A DNA stretch of 64,000 nucleotides from Mycobacterium lentiflavum (GTDB taxonomy: Bacteria; Actinomycetota; Actinomycetes; Mycobacteriales; Mycobacteriaceae), in the NCBI RefSeq assembly GCF_022374895.2, contig NZ_CP092423.2, positions 1,612,001 to 1,676,000 of the forward strand, given 5' to 3'. Shown piece after piece: positions 9,814-18,036 of this stretch. A program made the translations under genes and the position numbers. Below the pieces are notes generated by a model that saw only the letters and a list, made by a program, of their open reading frames with translations, had not been told where the DNA came from and made no database searches. The first letter of the stretch is position 1. Each line of letters begins with the position of its first letter.

Positions 9814-12003
9814 ATGGGTATCGCACTTACCGACGACCATCGCGAGCTCGCCGAGGTCGCTCGCGGATTCCTGACGTCACAGAAGGCGCGGCCGGCGGCG
9901 CGTGCGCTGCTGGACAGCCCCGACGAGAGCCGGCCCACCTTCTGGCCTGACCTCGCGCAACTCGGCTGGCTCGGCCTGCACGTCGACGAGGAACACGGCG
10001 GCTCTGGTTATGGATTGCCCGAACTGGTCGTGGTGATCGAAGAGCTTGGTCGCGCGGTCGCCCCGGGCCCGTTCGTCCCGACCGTGATCGCGTCGGCCGT
10101 GATCGCCAAAGACGGCTCAGCCGAACAGAAGTCACGATTACTACCCAGCCTGATCGATGGATCCGTCACCGCGGGCATCGGCCTGGACAGCCGGGTGCAG
10201 GTCAAAGAGGGCTCGAACGGTCTCACAGCCGACGGCGAGGCCGGCGTCGTGTTGGGCGCGGGGTTGGCCGAGCTGCTGCTGATCGCCGCCGGCGACGACG
10301 TGCTGCTGCTGGACCGCGGCCGCTCGGGAGTGTCGGTCGAGGGAACAGGGGGAGCGCCCGACAACCTCGACCCGACTCGCCGGTCCGGGCGGGTACGCCT
10401 GAACAACGTCAGCGTCGGTTCCGACGACATCATCGCGGGCGCACGGGAATCGGCGCTGGCCCGGGCGCGGACCCTGCTGGCCGCCGAGGCGGTGGGCGGA
10501 GCATCCGACTGCGTCGACGCTGCCGTCGACTACGCCAAGGTGCGCCAGCAGTTCGGCCGCACCATCGCAACGTTCCAGGCGGTCAAGCACCACTGCGCGA
10601 ACATGCTGGTAGCCGTGGAGTCGGCGACGGCCGCGGTCTGGGACGCCTCGCGTGCGGCGTCCGAAGACGAGGAGCAGTTCCGGCTGATCGCGGCAGTCGC
10701 TGCGGCACTGGCGTTTCCGGCCTACGCGCGTAACGCCGAACTCAACATCCAGGTGCACGGCGGCATCGGGTTCACCTGGGAGCATGACGCGCACCTGCAT
10801 CTGCGCCGGGCACTCGTGGCGTCAGCGCTGTTCGGCGGCGACACCCCGTCCCGCGATGTATTCGATCGCACCGCGGCGGGCGCCGTCCGGGAGAACAGCC
10901 TGGATCTGCCTCCCGAGGCCGAGGAACTGCGCACCCGGATCCAGGCCGACGCCGCCGAACTCGCCGCACTGGACAAGCAGGCGCAACGCGACAAGCTGAT
11001 CGCGACCGGCTACGTGATGCCGCACTGGCCCAAGCCGTGGGGTCTGGGCGCCGATGCGGTCGAGCAGTTGGTCATCGAGGAAGAGTTCAAGGCGGCCGGC
11101 ATCAAGCGCCCGGACTACGGCATCACCGGATGGGTGATTCTGACCCTGATCCAGCACGGAACTGATTGGCAGATCGAAAGATTCGTCGAGAAGGCGTTAC
11201 GCAAAGACGAGATCTGGTGCCAGCTGTTCTCCGAACCCGATGCCGGGTCGGACGCGGCGTCCATCAAGACCAAGGCCACGCGCGTCGACGGTGGCTGGAA
11301 GATCAATGGGCAAAAGGTGTGGACCAGCGGAGCCCACTACTGCGCGCGCGGCCTGGCCACGGTGCGCACCGATCCCGATGCGCCGAAGCACGCCGGCATC
11401 ACCACGGTGATCGTCGACATGAAAGCGCCCGAGGTCGAGGTGCGGCCGCTGCGGCAGATCACCGGCGGCTCGGACTTCAACGAGGTGTTCTTCAACGACC
11501 TGTTCGTTCCCGACGAAGACGTGGTCGGCACCCCCAACTCGGGGTGGACGGTCGCGCGGGCGACGCTGGGCAACGAGCGGGTCAGCATCGGCGGCAGCGG
11601 GTCGTTCTACGAGGGATTGGCGACCGCACTGGTCGAGCTGGCCAAGCAGCACGCAGATCGATTGGCGGGCGCGGATATCCGGGTCGGGTCCTATCTCGCC
11701 AACGAGACCGCGTTGCGGCTGCTCAACCTGCGACGAGTGGCCCGCAGCGTCGAAGGCGCGGGACCGGGGCCGGAAGGCAACGTCACCAAGCTGAAGTTGG
11801 CCGAGCACATGGTGGAGGGCGCCGCGATCATGGCGGCATTGACCGGCCCGGAGGTCGCGCTGGTGGACGGCGCCGGAGCCGCGCCGGGCCGGCTGATCAT
11901 GGGCGCACGCGGCATGGCGATCGCCGGCGGCACCTCGGAAGTCACCCGGAACCAAATCGCCGAGCGGATTCTCGGCATGCCGCGCGACCCGCTGATCAAC
12001 TAG
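9814..12003 (+). CDS. fadE22: Two-domain acyl-CoA dehydrogenase (FadE22-like)
   Basis: A 729-aa protein holding two acyl-CoA dehydrogenase modules. The first half (about 1-360) has the short pattern with GGSGYGLPELVVVIEELGR and IQVHGGIGFTWEHDAHLHLRR, split here to stay short. The second half (from about 385) has GYVMPHWPKPWG, CQLFSEPDAGSDAAS and MGARGMAIAGGTSEVTRNQ, a full-length FAD-binding enzyme. Such fused FadE proteins form FAD-dependent dehydrogenases of acyl-CoAs; the true substrate is not known. GAGGAGG lies 7 nt before the ATG. The last 8 bp overlap the stop of the convergent DUF35 gene. It matches remembered Rv3061c in length and place. Confidence 0.88.
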   Translation: MGIALTDDHRELAEVARGFLTSQKARPAARALLDSPDESRPTFWPDLAQLGWLGLHVDEEHGGSGYGLPELVVVIEELGRAVAPGPFVPTVIASAVIAKDGSAEQKSRLLPSLIDGSVTAGIGLDSRVQVKEGSNGLTADGEAGVVLGAGLAELLLIAAGDDVLLLDRGRSGVSVEGTGGAPDNLDPTRRSGRVRLNNVSVGSDDIIAGARESALARARTLLAAEAVGGASDCVDAAVDYAKVRQQFGRTIATFQAVKHHCANMLVAVESATAAVWDASRAASEDEEQFRLIAAVAAALAFPAYARNAELNIQVHGGIGFTWEHDAHLHLRRALVASALFGGDTPSRDVFDRTAAGAVRENSLDLPPEAEELRTRIQADAAELAALDKQAQRDKLIATGYVMPHWPKPWGLGADAVEQLVIEEEFKAAGIKRPDYGITGWVILTLIQHGTDWQIERFVEKALRKDEIWCQLFSEPDAGSDAASIKTKATRVDGGWKINGQKVWTSGAHYCARGLATVRTDPDAPKHAGITTVIVDMKAPEVEVRPLRQITGGSDFNEVFFNDLFVPDEDVVGTPNSGWTVARATLGNERVSIGGSGSFYEGLATALVELAKQHADRLAGADIRVGSYLANETALRLLNLRRVARSVEGAGPGPEGNVTKLKLAEHMVEGAAIMAALTGPEVALVDGAGAAPGRLIMGARGMAIAGGTSEVTRNQIAERILGMPRDPLIN

Positions 12004-12343
12004 TCGGTGCGAACAACGGCGCCCCGCCGGCGCCCTTCTCGGGCTTCATGCTGACCGGCATCCCGCACGTCACCGAATCCGGTTCGCAGTCAACGATGTT
12101 GGCGGCAACCCGCAGGCCGGCCTGTTCGGCGAGCTCGACGATGGCGATCACATAGGGGACCGGGATCTCCGGGTTGTACGGATGATGGTTGACCGTGAAG
12201 GTGAACACCGTGCCCTGTCCGGAAATCGGGCGAGCGACCAGCGTGGCGCCGCACTCGCGGCATTCGCCGGCCGCGGGATGCACCCAGCGCGAGCAATCGG
12301 CGCAATGCTCGATGAGCAGCTGGGACGTCGACTCGGCTGACAC
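11996..12343 (-). CDS. Zn-ribbon/OB-fold acyl-CoA-associated protein (DUF35)
   Basis: A 115-aa protein with a rubredoxin-like Zn ribbon (IEHCADCSRWVHP then GECRECGATL, residues 11-35) and an OB fold (GQGTVFTFTVNHHPYNP). DUF35 proteins pair with thiolase-like partners to make aldolases, hydratases or ketolases that act on CoA-linked lipids or sterols. It is divergent from a thiolase-like gene 70 bp away, which is the expected partner. The GTG at 12343 has no ribosome site and abuts an inverted repeat at 12347-12366, so the transcript may be leaderless and repressible. Confidence 0.82.
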   Translation of the reverse strand: MSAESTSQLLIEHCADCSRWVHPAAGECRECGATLVARPISGQGTVFTFTVNHHPYNPEIPVPYVIAIVELAEQAGLRVAANIVDCEPDSVTCGMPVSMKPEKGAGGAPLFAPTS

Positions 12344-12346
12344 GGG

Positions 12347-12366
12347 CAATACAGTACACTCTATTG
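12347..12366. promoter_or_regulatory. Imperfect palindromic operator in the DUF35/thiolase divergent gap
   Basis: CAATACAGTACACTCTATTG is symmetric at 16 of 20 positions (pattern CAATA-n-AGT-nn-ACT-n-TATTG). It lies between divergent genes and directly before the DUF35 start. Related sequences occur at 9712-9727 and, inverted, at 13616-13635 just before the GntR gene, so the double-GntR protein is the natural candidate binder. Confidence 0.5.
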
Positions 12367-12413
12367 GTTCGGTGTGGGTGGTTCGATGGGTTCTCCTCTG
12401 GCGGACGGTGCAG

Positions 12414-13607
12414 ATGACGTATTTCGAAAAAGAGGCGATCGTGTCCGGTATCGGCATTTCCCGGATCGGCCGACGGACCGGTATCCCGGGGCGAGACCTG
12501 ACCATGGAGGCGGTGCGCGGTGCCATCGCCGACGCCGGCCTGGCGCCCGCCGACATCGACGGCATCGCGACGTTGGGCGACACGCCGGCCGAAGAGGTCA
12601 ATACCGAACTGGGTATCGAAGCCGCCGACTGTGGCAGCGGTTTCGGTACCGGCGGACTGCTCAGTCCGGTGATGTCGGCATGCCGTGCGGTGTCCGAGCG
12701 ACGCGCCCGGCACGTGGTGGTGTATCGGACCATCCAGATGCTCGGTGGCACGGTGCCGGTCAAGCAGGAGGAAAACGCGCCCGCACCCCCGCTGGCGCGG
12801 ATGTTCGAAACACCCGAGGGCGAACCGAAGCCGGCTGTCGGTGCGATGGACGATGTCAACGATCTGGTTGCGGCCCAGGCTTATTCGGCAGCGAACTGGT
12901 TGGCACTGAACTGCCGTCGTCACATGGAGTTGTACGGAACCACCAAGGAACAGCTCGGTTGGCTGGCGCTCAACGGCAGGCGCAACGCCGCACTGAACCC
13001 GCTTGCGGTCTACCGCGAGCCGATGACGATGGCCGACTACCTGGGGGCGCGACCGGTGTCGACGCCGTTCGGGTTGCTGGATTGCGACGTGCCGATCGAC
13101 GGATCGATCGCGGTGGTGGTCTCCAACGCCGAATACGGGCCCGATTGCCCGCACCGGCCCGTGCGGGTGGAGGCGATCGGCGGGTCCAGCGGTGCCGGTG
13201 GCTGGTTCCACCGCGACGACTATCCGAAGATGGCGATGTCGGATGCGACCGCGCAGATGTGGTCACGCACCGAGTTGAAACCCACCGACCTCGCGGTTGC
13301 CGAGCTGTACGACGGTTTCACCTATCTGACCATCGCGTGGCTGGAAGCTCTGGGCGTCTGCGGCGACGGCGAGGCCGGCCCGTTCGTCGAGGGCGGTGCG
13401 CGGATCGCCCGCGACGGGCAATTGCCGCTGAACACCTACGGCGGCCAACTCTCGGCCGGGCGGATGCACGGCTACTGGGCACTGCACGAAGGATGCCTGC
13501 AGTTGCGCGGCGAGGCGGGGGAGCGGCAGGTGTCGCGACGTCCCGAGGTCGGCGTGGTGTCCGTGGGTGGGGGTCCGGTCGCGGGTTGCATGCTGCTCAC
13601 CTGCTGA
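12414..13607 (+). CDS. Thiolase-like protein (SCP-x / lipid-transfer type)
   Basis: A 397-aa thiolase-superfamily protein. The start at the ATG of MTYFEKEAIVSGIG is followed by DLTMEAVRGAIADAGLAPADIDGIAT, a typical opening (shown here only in part: AVRGAIADAGLAP). The C-terminal part has LAVAELYDGFTYL and GGQLSAGRMHGY. The active-site Cys region is not a normal thiolase one, as in the non-degrading lipid-transfer thiolase-like proteins. With the divergent DUF35 protein it probably forms a two-subunit CoA-ester enzyme (aldolase or similar). Its promoter gap holds the palindrome at 12347-12366. Confidence 0.83.
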   Translation: MTYFEKEAIVSGIGISRIGRRTGIPGRDLTMEAVRGAIADAGLAPADIDGIATLGDTPAEEVNTELGIEAADCGSGFGTGGLLSPVMSACRAVSERRARHVVVYRTIQMLGGTVPVKQEENAPAPPLARMFETPEGEPKPAVGAMDDVNDLVAAQAYSAANWLALNCRRHMELYGTTKEQLGWLALNGRRNAALNPLAVYREPMTMADYLGARPVSTPFGLLDCDVPIDGSIAVVVSNAEYGPDCPHRPVRVEAIGGSSGAGGWFHRDDYPKMAMSDATAQMWSRTELKPTDLAVAELYDGFTYLTIAWLEALGVCGDGEAGPFVEGGARIARDGQLPLNTYGGQLSAGRMHGYWALHEGCLQLRGEAGERQVSRRPEVGVVSVGGGPVAGCMLLTC

Positions 13608-13615
13608 AAAGGCTT

Positions 13616-13635
13616 GTAGGAGTGCAGTATTGAGC
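13616..13635 (-). promoter_or_regulatory. Third copy of the CAATAC...ACTC motif at the GntR gene start
   Basis: On the minus strand this reads GCTCAATACTGCACTCCTAC, sharing CAATAC and CACTC with 12346-12362. It overlaps the ribosome-site region (TAGGAG) of the GntR gene, which suggests autoregulation. The spacing inside the motif differs by two bases, so this is weaker than the other two. Confidence 0.3.
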
Positions 13636-13658
13636 TTCAAGTAAGCATCACGCCGCCC

Positions 13659-15104
13659 GTGAGCGGGACGAAGAAGCTGGCTTCGACGATCGCCCGCGAT
13701 ATCGAGGCGGACATCGTGCGGCGCGGCTGGCCGGTCGGGGAATCGCTGGGCTCCGAAAATGCGCTGCAACAACGTTTTGGCGTGAGCCGGTCGGTGCTGC
13801 GGGAGGCCGTTCGGCTCGTTGAGCACCATCGGGTGGCCCGAATGCGGCGCGGACCGGGCGGCGGGCTGCTGATCACTGAGCCCGACGCGGGGCCTGCGAC
13901 CCGCGCCATCGTCATCTATCTCGAACACCTGGGCACCACGCTGACCGATCTGCTCAATGCGCGGCTGGTTCTTGAGCCGCTGGCGGCCGCGCTCGCGGCC
14001 GAACACATCGACGAGGCCGGCATCGAACGGTTGCGTGCCGTGCTGCACGCGGAGCAGCAATGGCGGCCGGGGCTGCCGGCACCACGCGACGAGTTTCACA
14101 TCGCCCTGGCGGAGCAGTCGAAAAACCCTGTCCTGCAACTCTTTATCGACGTGTTGATGAGGCTCACCACCCGGTACGCCCTGCGGTCGCGGACCGAGTC
14201 GGCCAGCGAGGCCATCGAGGCGCTCGACTACATGCACAACGACCACTCCGACCTCGTTGCCGCGGTGACCGCTGGCGATTCCGCCCGGGCCAAGACGCTG
14301 TCCGAGCGACACGTCGAAGCGGTGAATGCCTGGCTGCAGGAGCATCATCCGGGGCGCGCCAGCCGCCCCGCGCGACCCGCCCGCAGACGCGAGCCGGCCG
14401 GCGGCGGCGTCCCGCGCGGGAAGATGGCGGAGGTGCTGGCGGCCACCATCGGCGACGAGATCGGCTCCGGCGGCTGGCAGGTCGGTTCGGTGTTCGGCAC
14501 GGAGACGGCCCTGGTGGAGCGCTACCGGGTGAGCCGCGCGGTGTTACGCGAAGCGGTGCGCCTGCTCGAATATCACTCGGTCGCCCAGATGCGCCGCGGA
14601 CCCGGCGGCGGGCTGGTCGTCACCACGCCCCATGCACAGGCGAGCATCGACACCATCGCGCTGTACCTGCAATTCCGAAAACCGGGCCGCGAAGACCTGC
14701 GTTGCGTGCGCGACGCCATCGAGATCGACAACGTCGCCAAGGTCGTCAAACGACGCGCCGAACCCGAGGTGGCGGCCTTCCTGCACACCCACCGGTCCGC
14801 GCTCGACGGCACGCTGCACGCCGCCGACGATGCGCGGCAGGCGTCATCCGAGGAGTTGCGGTTCCACATCGGACTGGCGCAACTGGCCGGCAACGCGCTG
14901 TTGGACCTGTTCTTGAGGATCATCGTCGAGTTGATTCGCCGGCACTGGTCCAGCACCGGGCAGGAGCCACCCGCCCGGGATGACTTCGTCGCCGTCGAGC
15001 ACGCGCACTCGCGGATTCTCGACGCGATCACAGCGGGCGACGATAGCTTGGCGCGCTACCGCATTCGGCGTCATCTCGATGCCGCCGCCTCGTGGTGGCT
15101 GTGA
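13659..15104 (+). CDS. Tandem double GntR/FadR-type transcriptional regulator
   Basis: A 481-aa protein made of two GntR units. First wHTH at about 5-75 (NALQQRFGVSRSVLREAVRL) with a FCD effector domain to about 225; an Arg/Pro-rich linker; a second wHTH at about 245-315 (ALVERYRVSRAVLREAVRLL) and a second FCD domain. One chain thus carries what normally needs a dimer. It follows a thiolase-like gene and likely senses an acyl-CoA or lipid intermediate. It matches recalled Rv3060c in design. The GTG at 13659 is used; an ATT at 13629, 8 nt after TAGGAG and in frame (ELQVSITPPV), is an alternative start. Confidence 0.88.
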   Translation: MSGTKKLASTIARDIEADIVRRGWPVGESLGSENALQQRFGVSRSVLREAVRLVEHHRVARMRRGPGGGLLITEPDAGPATRAIVIYLEHLGTTLTDLLNARLVLEPLAAALAAEHIDEAGIERLRAVLHAEQQWRPGLPAPRDEFHIALAEQSKNPVLQLFIDVLMRLTTRYALRSRTESASEAIEALDYMHNDHSDLVAAVTAGDSARAKTLSERHVEAVNAWLQEHHPGRASRPARPARRREPAGGGVPRGKMAEVLAATIGDEIGSGGWQVGSVFGTETALVERYRVSRAVLREAVRLLEYHSVAQMRRGPGGGLVVTTPHAQASIDTIALYLQFRKPGREDLRCVRDAIEIDNVAKVVKRRAEPEVAAFLHTHRSALDGTLHAADDARQASSEELRFHIGLAQLAGNALLDLFLRIIVELIRRHWSSTGQEPPARDDFVAVEHAHSRILDAITAGDDSLARYRIRRHLDAAASWWL

Positions 15105-15239
15105 CGAACCTCCGCTGATCCGAGGCGGGTTCGTGATCACTTTCCTGCGTAGGGAACGCGACCGCTGGGTACTGGCATGGGTAATGGGGCGCGGGGATAC
15201 GAAAAGGAGAGCCGGTCCGGCAGGGGGTTGGCATTGGTA

Positions 15240-16226
15240 ATGGAAAGCGGGAGCGCCGAAATGATCAGGGGTACGGAGAACGGGCGTCAAGGCTTCGTTC
15301 ATTCCGCGCTCCTCTACCACTCGCGACGGGAATACCTGGACGCCGTGGTTCCCTTCGTGCTCGAAGGTTTGGCGATGGACGAGCCCGTACTGGTGGCCGT
15401 GCCCGGCGACCAGTTGGGCTTGCTGCGCGACGCGCTCGGTGGCGAGGGTTCGACGACCGGGTTGCAACTGGTCGACATCGTCGAGGCGGCGCGCAATCCG
15501 AGCCGGTTTCTGGCGCTGGAGGGTTCCTTCGTAGAGGTGAACGCCGACCGGCGCGCCCGCATCGTCAGCCAGGTCTGCTGGCCGGATCGCACTGCCGACG
15601 AGTTTTCGGCCTGCAAACAGCACGAGGCGCTGGTCAACAGCGCTTTCGAAGGTCGCCAGCTGACCGCGCTGTGCCTCTACGACGCGGAACGGCTGGCCGA
15701 TGACGTGCTGACAAGCGCGTGTGCGACCCATCCGGTGCTGTGGAAAGGCGGTTCGCTGCAACCCAGCGCCGACTACTCGCCGGACGACGTCTTGGCACAG
15801 TGCAATCAGCCGCTACCGGCTAATCCGGGCGCGGTGACGTACATGGTCCGCAAATCCTCGGACCTGCGCCCGGCGCGGTCGTTCGCCGTCAACTACGCCG
15901 GCTGGGTCGGACTGTCCCAGGACGGCATCGAAGATCTGCAACTGGTCGCCACCGAGCTGGCTACCAACAGCTTGATGTACACCGACGGAGCCTGCCGACT
16001 GGCCTTTTGGCGCGACGACGATCACCTGGTGTGCGAGGCGCGCGACAATGGCCGACTCGACGATCCGTTGGTGGGACGCCTGGACCCGGGCCCGACCGGT
16101 CCGGCCAGCCGAGGATTGTTCCTGGTCAACGCCATTTCGGACTTGGTACGCACGCACACCGCCAGCACCGGAACGACCATTCAGGCATTTCTCCGGCTGG
16201 ATTCTTCGACCGGGCCCATCAGCTGA
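15240..16226 (+). CDS. MEDS sensor domain plus HATPase (RsbW-like) regulator
   Basis: A 328-aa cytoplasmic protein. Residues 15-190 form a MEDS domain (HSALLYHSRREYLDAVVPFV, then ALCLYDAERL), a ligand-sensing module. Residues 215-320 form a GHKL ATPase of the anti-sigma kinase type, with N-box LVATELATNSLMY and G1 box EARDNGRLDDP. It probably binds or phosphorylates an anti-sigma-factor antagonist in a stress sigma cascade; no such partner is adjacent. The start is uncertain among 15177, 15240 and 15261. A perfect hairpin follows 8 bp after the stop. Confidence 0.8.
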   Translation: MESGSAEMIRGTENGRQGFVHSALLYHSRREYLDAVVPFVLEGLAMDEPVLVAVPGDQLGLLRDALGGEGSTTGLQLVDIVEAARNPSRFLALEGSFVEVNADRRARIVSQVCWPDRTADEFSACKQHEALVNSAFEGRQLTALCLYDAERLADDVLTSACATHPVLWKGGSLQPSADYSPDDVLAQCNQPLPANPGAVTYMVRKSSDLRPARSFAVNYAGWVGLSQDGIEDLQLVATELATNSLMYTDGACRLAFWRDDDHLVCEARDNGRLDDPLVGRLDPGPTGPASRGLFLVNAISDLVRTHTASTGTTIQAFLRLDSSTGPIS

Positions 16227-16233
16227 AAAGGAA

Positions 16234-16270
16234 GGCGGCCCGCCGGGAACCGAGTTCCCGGCGGGCCGCC
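16234..16270. terminator. Perfect 17-bp stem, 3-nt loop bidirectional terminator
   Basis: GGCGGCCCGCCGGGAAC, loop CGA, then its exact complement. It sits between the convergent MEDS gene (stop 16226) and the small lipoprotein gene (stop 16282), where it can end both transcripts. Confidence 0.85.
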
Positions 16271-16281
16271 TGCCCGAACGG

Positions 16282-16461
16282 TTATAGACCCAGGCCGCCA
16301 AGTACTCCGCCCAAGAGCCCGCCGCTGGAGCCACCCACCAGACCGCCGCCGCCCGCGCCGCCCGCTGCGGTCGAGCAACCTGTCGGCAGGACCACTACTG
16401 CCGCCACCCCGAGGGCGGCCGCGGCGGCTTTGAGCGTTTTCTTAGTGGATTGCGACTTCAT
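16282..16461 (-). CDS. Small Gly-rich lipoprotein (family member 1)
   Basis: A 59-aa protein with a Lys-rich start (MKSQSTKKTLK), a hydrophobic run AAAAALGVAAVVV and lipobox LPTGC at residues 25-29. The mature part is about 30 residues, almost all Gly, Ala, Ser, Leu and Val (GGLLGGVLGGLGL). It should be exported and lipid-anchored. GGAAAGG lies 7 nt before the ATG. A second intact relative (17860-18036) and a decayed one (16784-16909) are close by, all on the minus strand. No function is known. Confidence 0.7.
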   Translation of the reverse strand: MKSQSTKKTLKAAAAALGVAAVVVLPTGCSTAAGGAGGGGLVGGSSGGLLGGVLGGLGL

Positions 16462-16783
16462 CGTCTTACCTTTCCGAGAGGGGACAAATAGCCGTATGGC
16501 AACCCGGCACATACCCCGTGTTAAACACACGTAAACCACGTTTTGTGACTTTTCTCACGGCAAAGTTTTGTCACACGCCTGCTAGCACACCGCAATCGAA
16601 GAACATCCCGTGGCTAGGGGCCCGAACGGTGAATGAGCTGCGTTCACGCAATGGAAATCTGCCGACGTCAACGCAGTGATCGCCGTCGGCGCACCGGTCT
16701 AACCAGCTAGAGGGATGCAAGCCGATTACGGCTGAGGCACGACGACATGGTCGCTGTTCGACGGGGGTAAGCCTTGTGATCGA

Positions 16784-16909
16784 TCAGTTTTGCGCGGCAG
16801 CTACCTGTTCCCACGCAGACGACAACCTCGTCGGCACCAGCAACACTTCGATCAGTCCTCTCGCCACCGCCGCCGCGTCAAGCGCCTTCTCGGCTGCCGT
16901 CGACTTCAT
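16784..16909 (-). pseudogene. Decayed member of the small lipoprotein family
   Basis: A 41-codon frame starts MKSTAAEKALDAAAVARG, matching the opening of the lipoprotein at 16461 (MKSQSTKKTLKAAAAALG). It has an AAAGG ribosome site in the same relation to the ATG and a similar upstream CACGTGTAAACC block (compare ACACACGTAAACC before the other gene). The hydrophobic core and lipobox Cys are lost (LVPTRLSS). It is most likely a decaying copy, although the short peptide could still be made. Confidence 0.5.
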
Positions 16910-17057
16910 CGTCGTTGCCTTTCGTTGGGGAACGGTCTGAGGCGACGACGGGATAGCCGCTGTTCGACACGTGTAAACCTGCTTACGTCCGTAATGCGGG
17001 ACACGTTGCCCGAAATGAAGTTGCACCATCCGGCGAACGGCGTCTACTGTCGCGGTC

Positions 17058-17108
17058 GTGCGTCTTCTGAAGAGTGCCGTAGTAGCCAGCACCCGCAGCG
17101 GGGTCTGA
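17058..17108 (+). CDS. Putative Leu/Val leader peptide
   Basis: GTG then codons for MRLLKSAVVASTRSGV and TGA, 16 aa, with LL and VV pairs among few residues. It ends 74 bp before the LeuA-domain gene. The two Val codons (GTAGTA) form one arm of a downstream stem, the arrangement expected if ribosome stalling on scarce branched-chain tRNA changes RNA folding. No strong ribosome site is seen, so translation is inferred. Confidence 0.5.
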   Translation: MRLLKSAVVASTRSGV

Positions 17109-17146
17109 TCCAGACCGACCCCCCGCTGTGGGTCGGAAGCTACTAC
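17079..17146 (+). promoter_or_regulatory. Putative transcription attenuator with nested alternative hairpins
   Basis: GTAGTAGC at 17079-17086 is complementary to GCTACTAC at 17139-17146. Inside, CCCGCAGCGGGG pairs with CCCCGCTGTGGG apart from one G-U, GGTCT pairs with AGACC, and the separate hairpin CCGACCC (17115-17121)/GGGTCGG (17130-17136) is mutually exclusive with the larger fold. The leader peptide's Val codons lie in the outer arm. There is no U-tract. Confidence 0.55.
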
Positions 17147-17182
17147 CGTCGGTCGCTCCTTTGACCAGAGAAGACCGACACC

Positions 17183-17770
17183 GTGCCTCTTGCCCAGCCC
17201 CGTACGAAGCCCTCCTCCGAGCCTACTTTCGAGCCCTTTTCCGAGCCCTTTTCTAGGCCGCTCTCCCGTTCAGAGCGCAATCCCAGCAGCGTTTCCGCGT
17301 GCCGGCGCGACGCCAACGCGTGGTTTGGTGATCACTTCGGGGTCGCCCTGCCGCGCGGCCTGCGGGAACAGGCCGGCGCAATGACGTGGGAAAAGTTCGT
17401 GACCGCCTATGGTCACACCGCCGGTCCGCTGCGACTTGGGCACTGGGTGTGCACCGACACCGATCGGCCGACCGGGCGGCTCGGTCCGCAGGCCCGCAAT
17501 TTCCGGGCGATGATTACCGTCGGTGATCGCATCCGCGCCTCGACCGCCGCCGCCAGCGGGCCGATCGCCGCGCTCACCGCGATGCTGCACGAGCGCGGCA
17601 TCGCGATCGAGACATTGAAGTTTCATCAGATGGCATCGGACGGGTGCACTGCCACGTTCATCTGCGGCAGCGACGGCATCCGTGCCGAATGGGCCGTGGG
17701 CCTATCCGAGGATCCGACGCAGTCGGCGTTGCGCGCGCTGATCGCATGCGCCAATCGGCTGCTGGCCTGA
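17183..17770 (+). CDS. Orphan LeuA regulatory (dimer) domain protein
   Basis: A 195-aa protein. Residues 95-193 look like the C-terminal allosteric domain of 2-isopropylmalate synthase: GPIAALTAMLHERGIAIETL, then ATFICGSDGIRAEWAVGLS and LRALIACANRLL. The TIM-barrel catalytic domain is absent, so it cannot make isopropylmalate alone. It may bind leucine and act as a regulator or as a partner of LeuA. The N-terminus has a low-complexity SEPTFEPFSEPFSRPLSRS stretch from near-repeated codons. The putative Leu/Val attenuator just upstream fits a role tied to branched-chain amino acids. GTG at 17183 is the likely start. Confidence 0.72.
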   Translation: MPLAQPRTKPSSEPTFEPFSEPFSRPLSRSERNPSSVSACRRDANAWFGDHFGVALPRGLREQAGAMTWEKFVTAYGHTAGPLRLGHWVCTDTDRPTGRLGPQARNFRAMITVGDRIRASTAAASGPIAALTAMLHERGIAIETLKFHQMASDGCTATFICGSDGIRAEWAVGLSEDPTQSALRALIACANRLLA

Positions 17771-17859
17771 GTTCGCCGCCGAACTCCCCGCCTTCCGGCG
17801 CATCGGGTCGCCCCTTTAGGCGCCGAGCCGTACCAGCACCCACCACGTCGGCGTCCGCG

Positions 17860-18036
17860 TCACGGGATCATGGCGGGGGGAATCACGCCGCCGCCACCAC
17901 CGCCGGTGGCGCCACCGCCGACGGCGCCACCACCAGCGGTGCCGCCCGCAGTTACAGAACCACATCCCGCCGGCAGCGTCACCGCGATCAGCGCTGCGGC
18001 CAATGTTGCCAGTATCTTCTTGCTACGCGTGTTCAT
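17860..18036 (-). CDS. Small Gly-rich lipoprotein (family member 2)
   Basis: A 58-aa protein: MNTRSKKILATLAAALIAVT then lipobox LPAGC at residues 21-25, followed by a Gly/Ala/Val-rich tail with GGGATGGGGGG. It is a clear relative of the lipoprotein at 16282-16461 in length, layout and the AAAGG-type ribosome site. It should be exported and lipid-anchored at the membrane. Function unknown. Confidence 0.68.
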   Translation of the reverse strand: MNTRSKKILATLAAALIAVTLPAGCGSVTAGGTAGGGAVGGGATGGGGGGVIPPAMIP

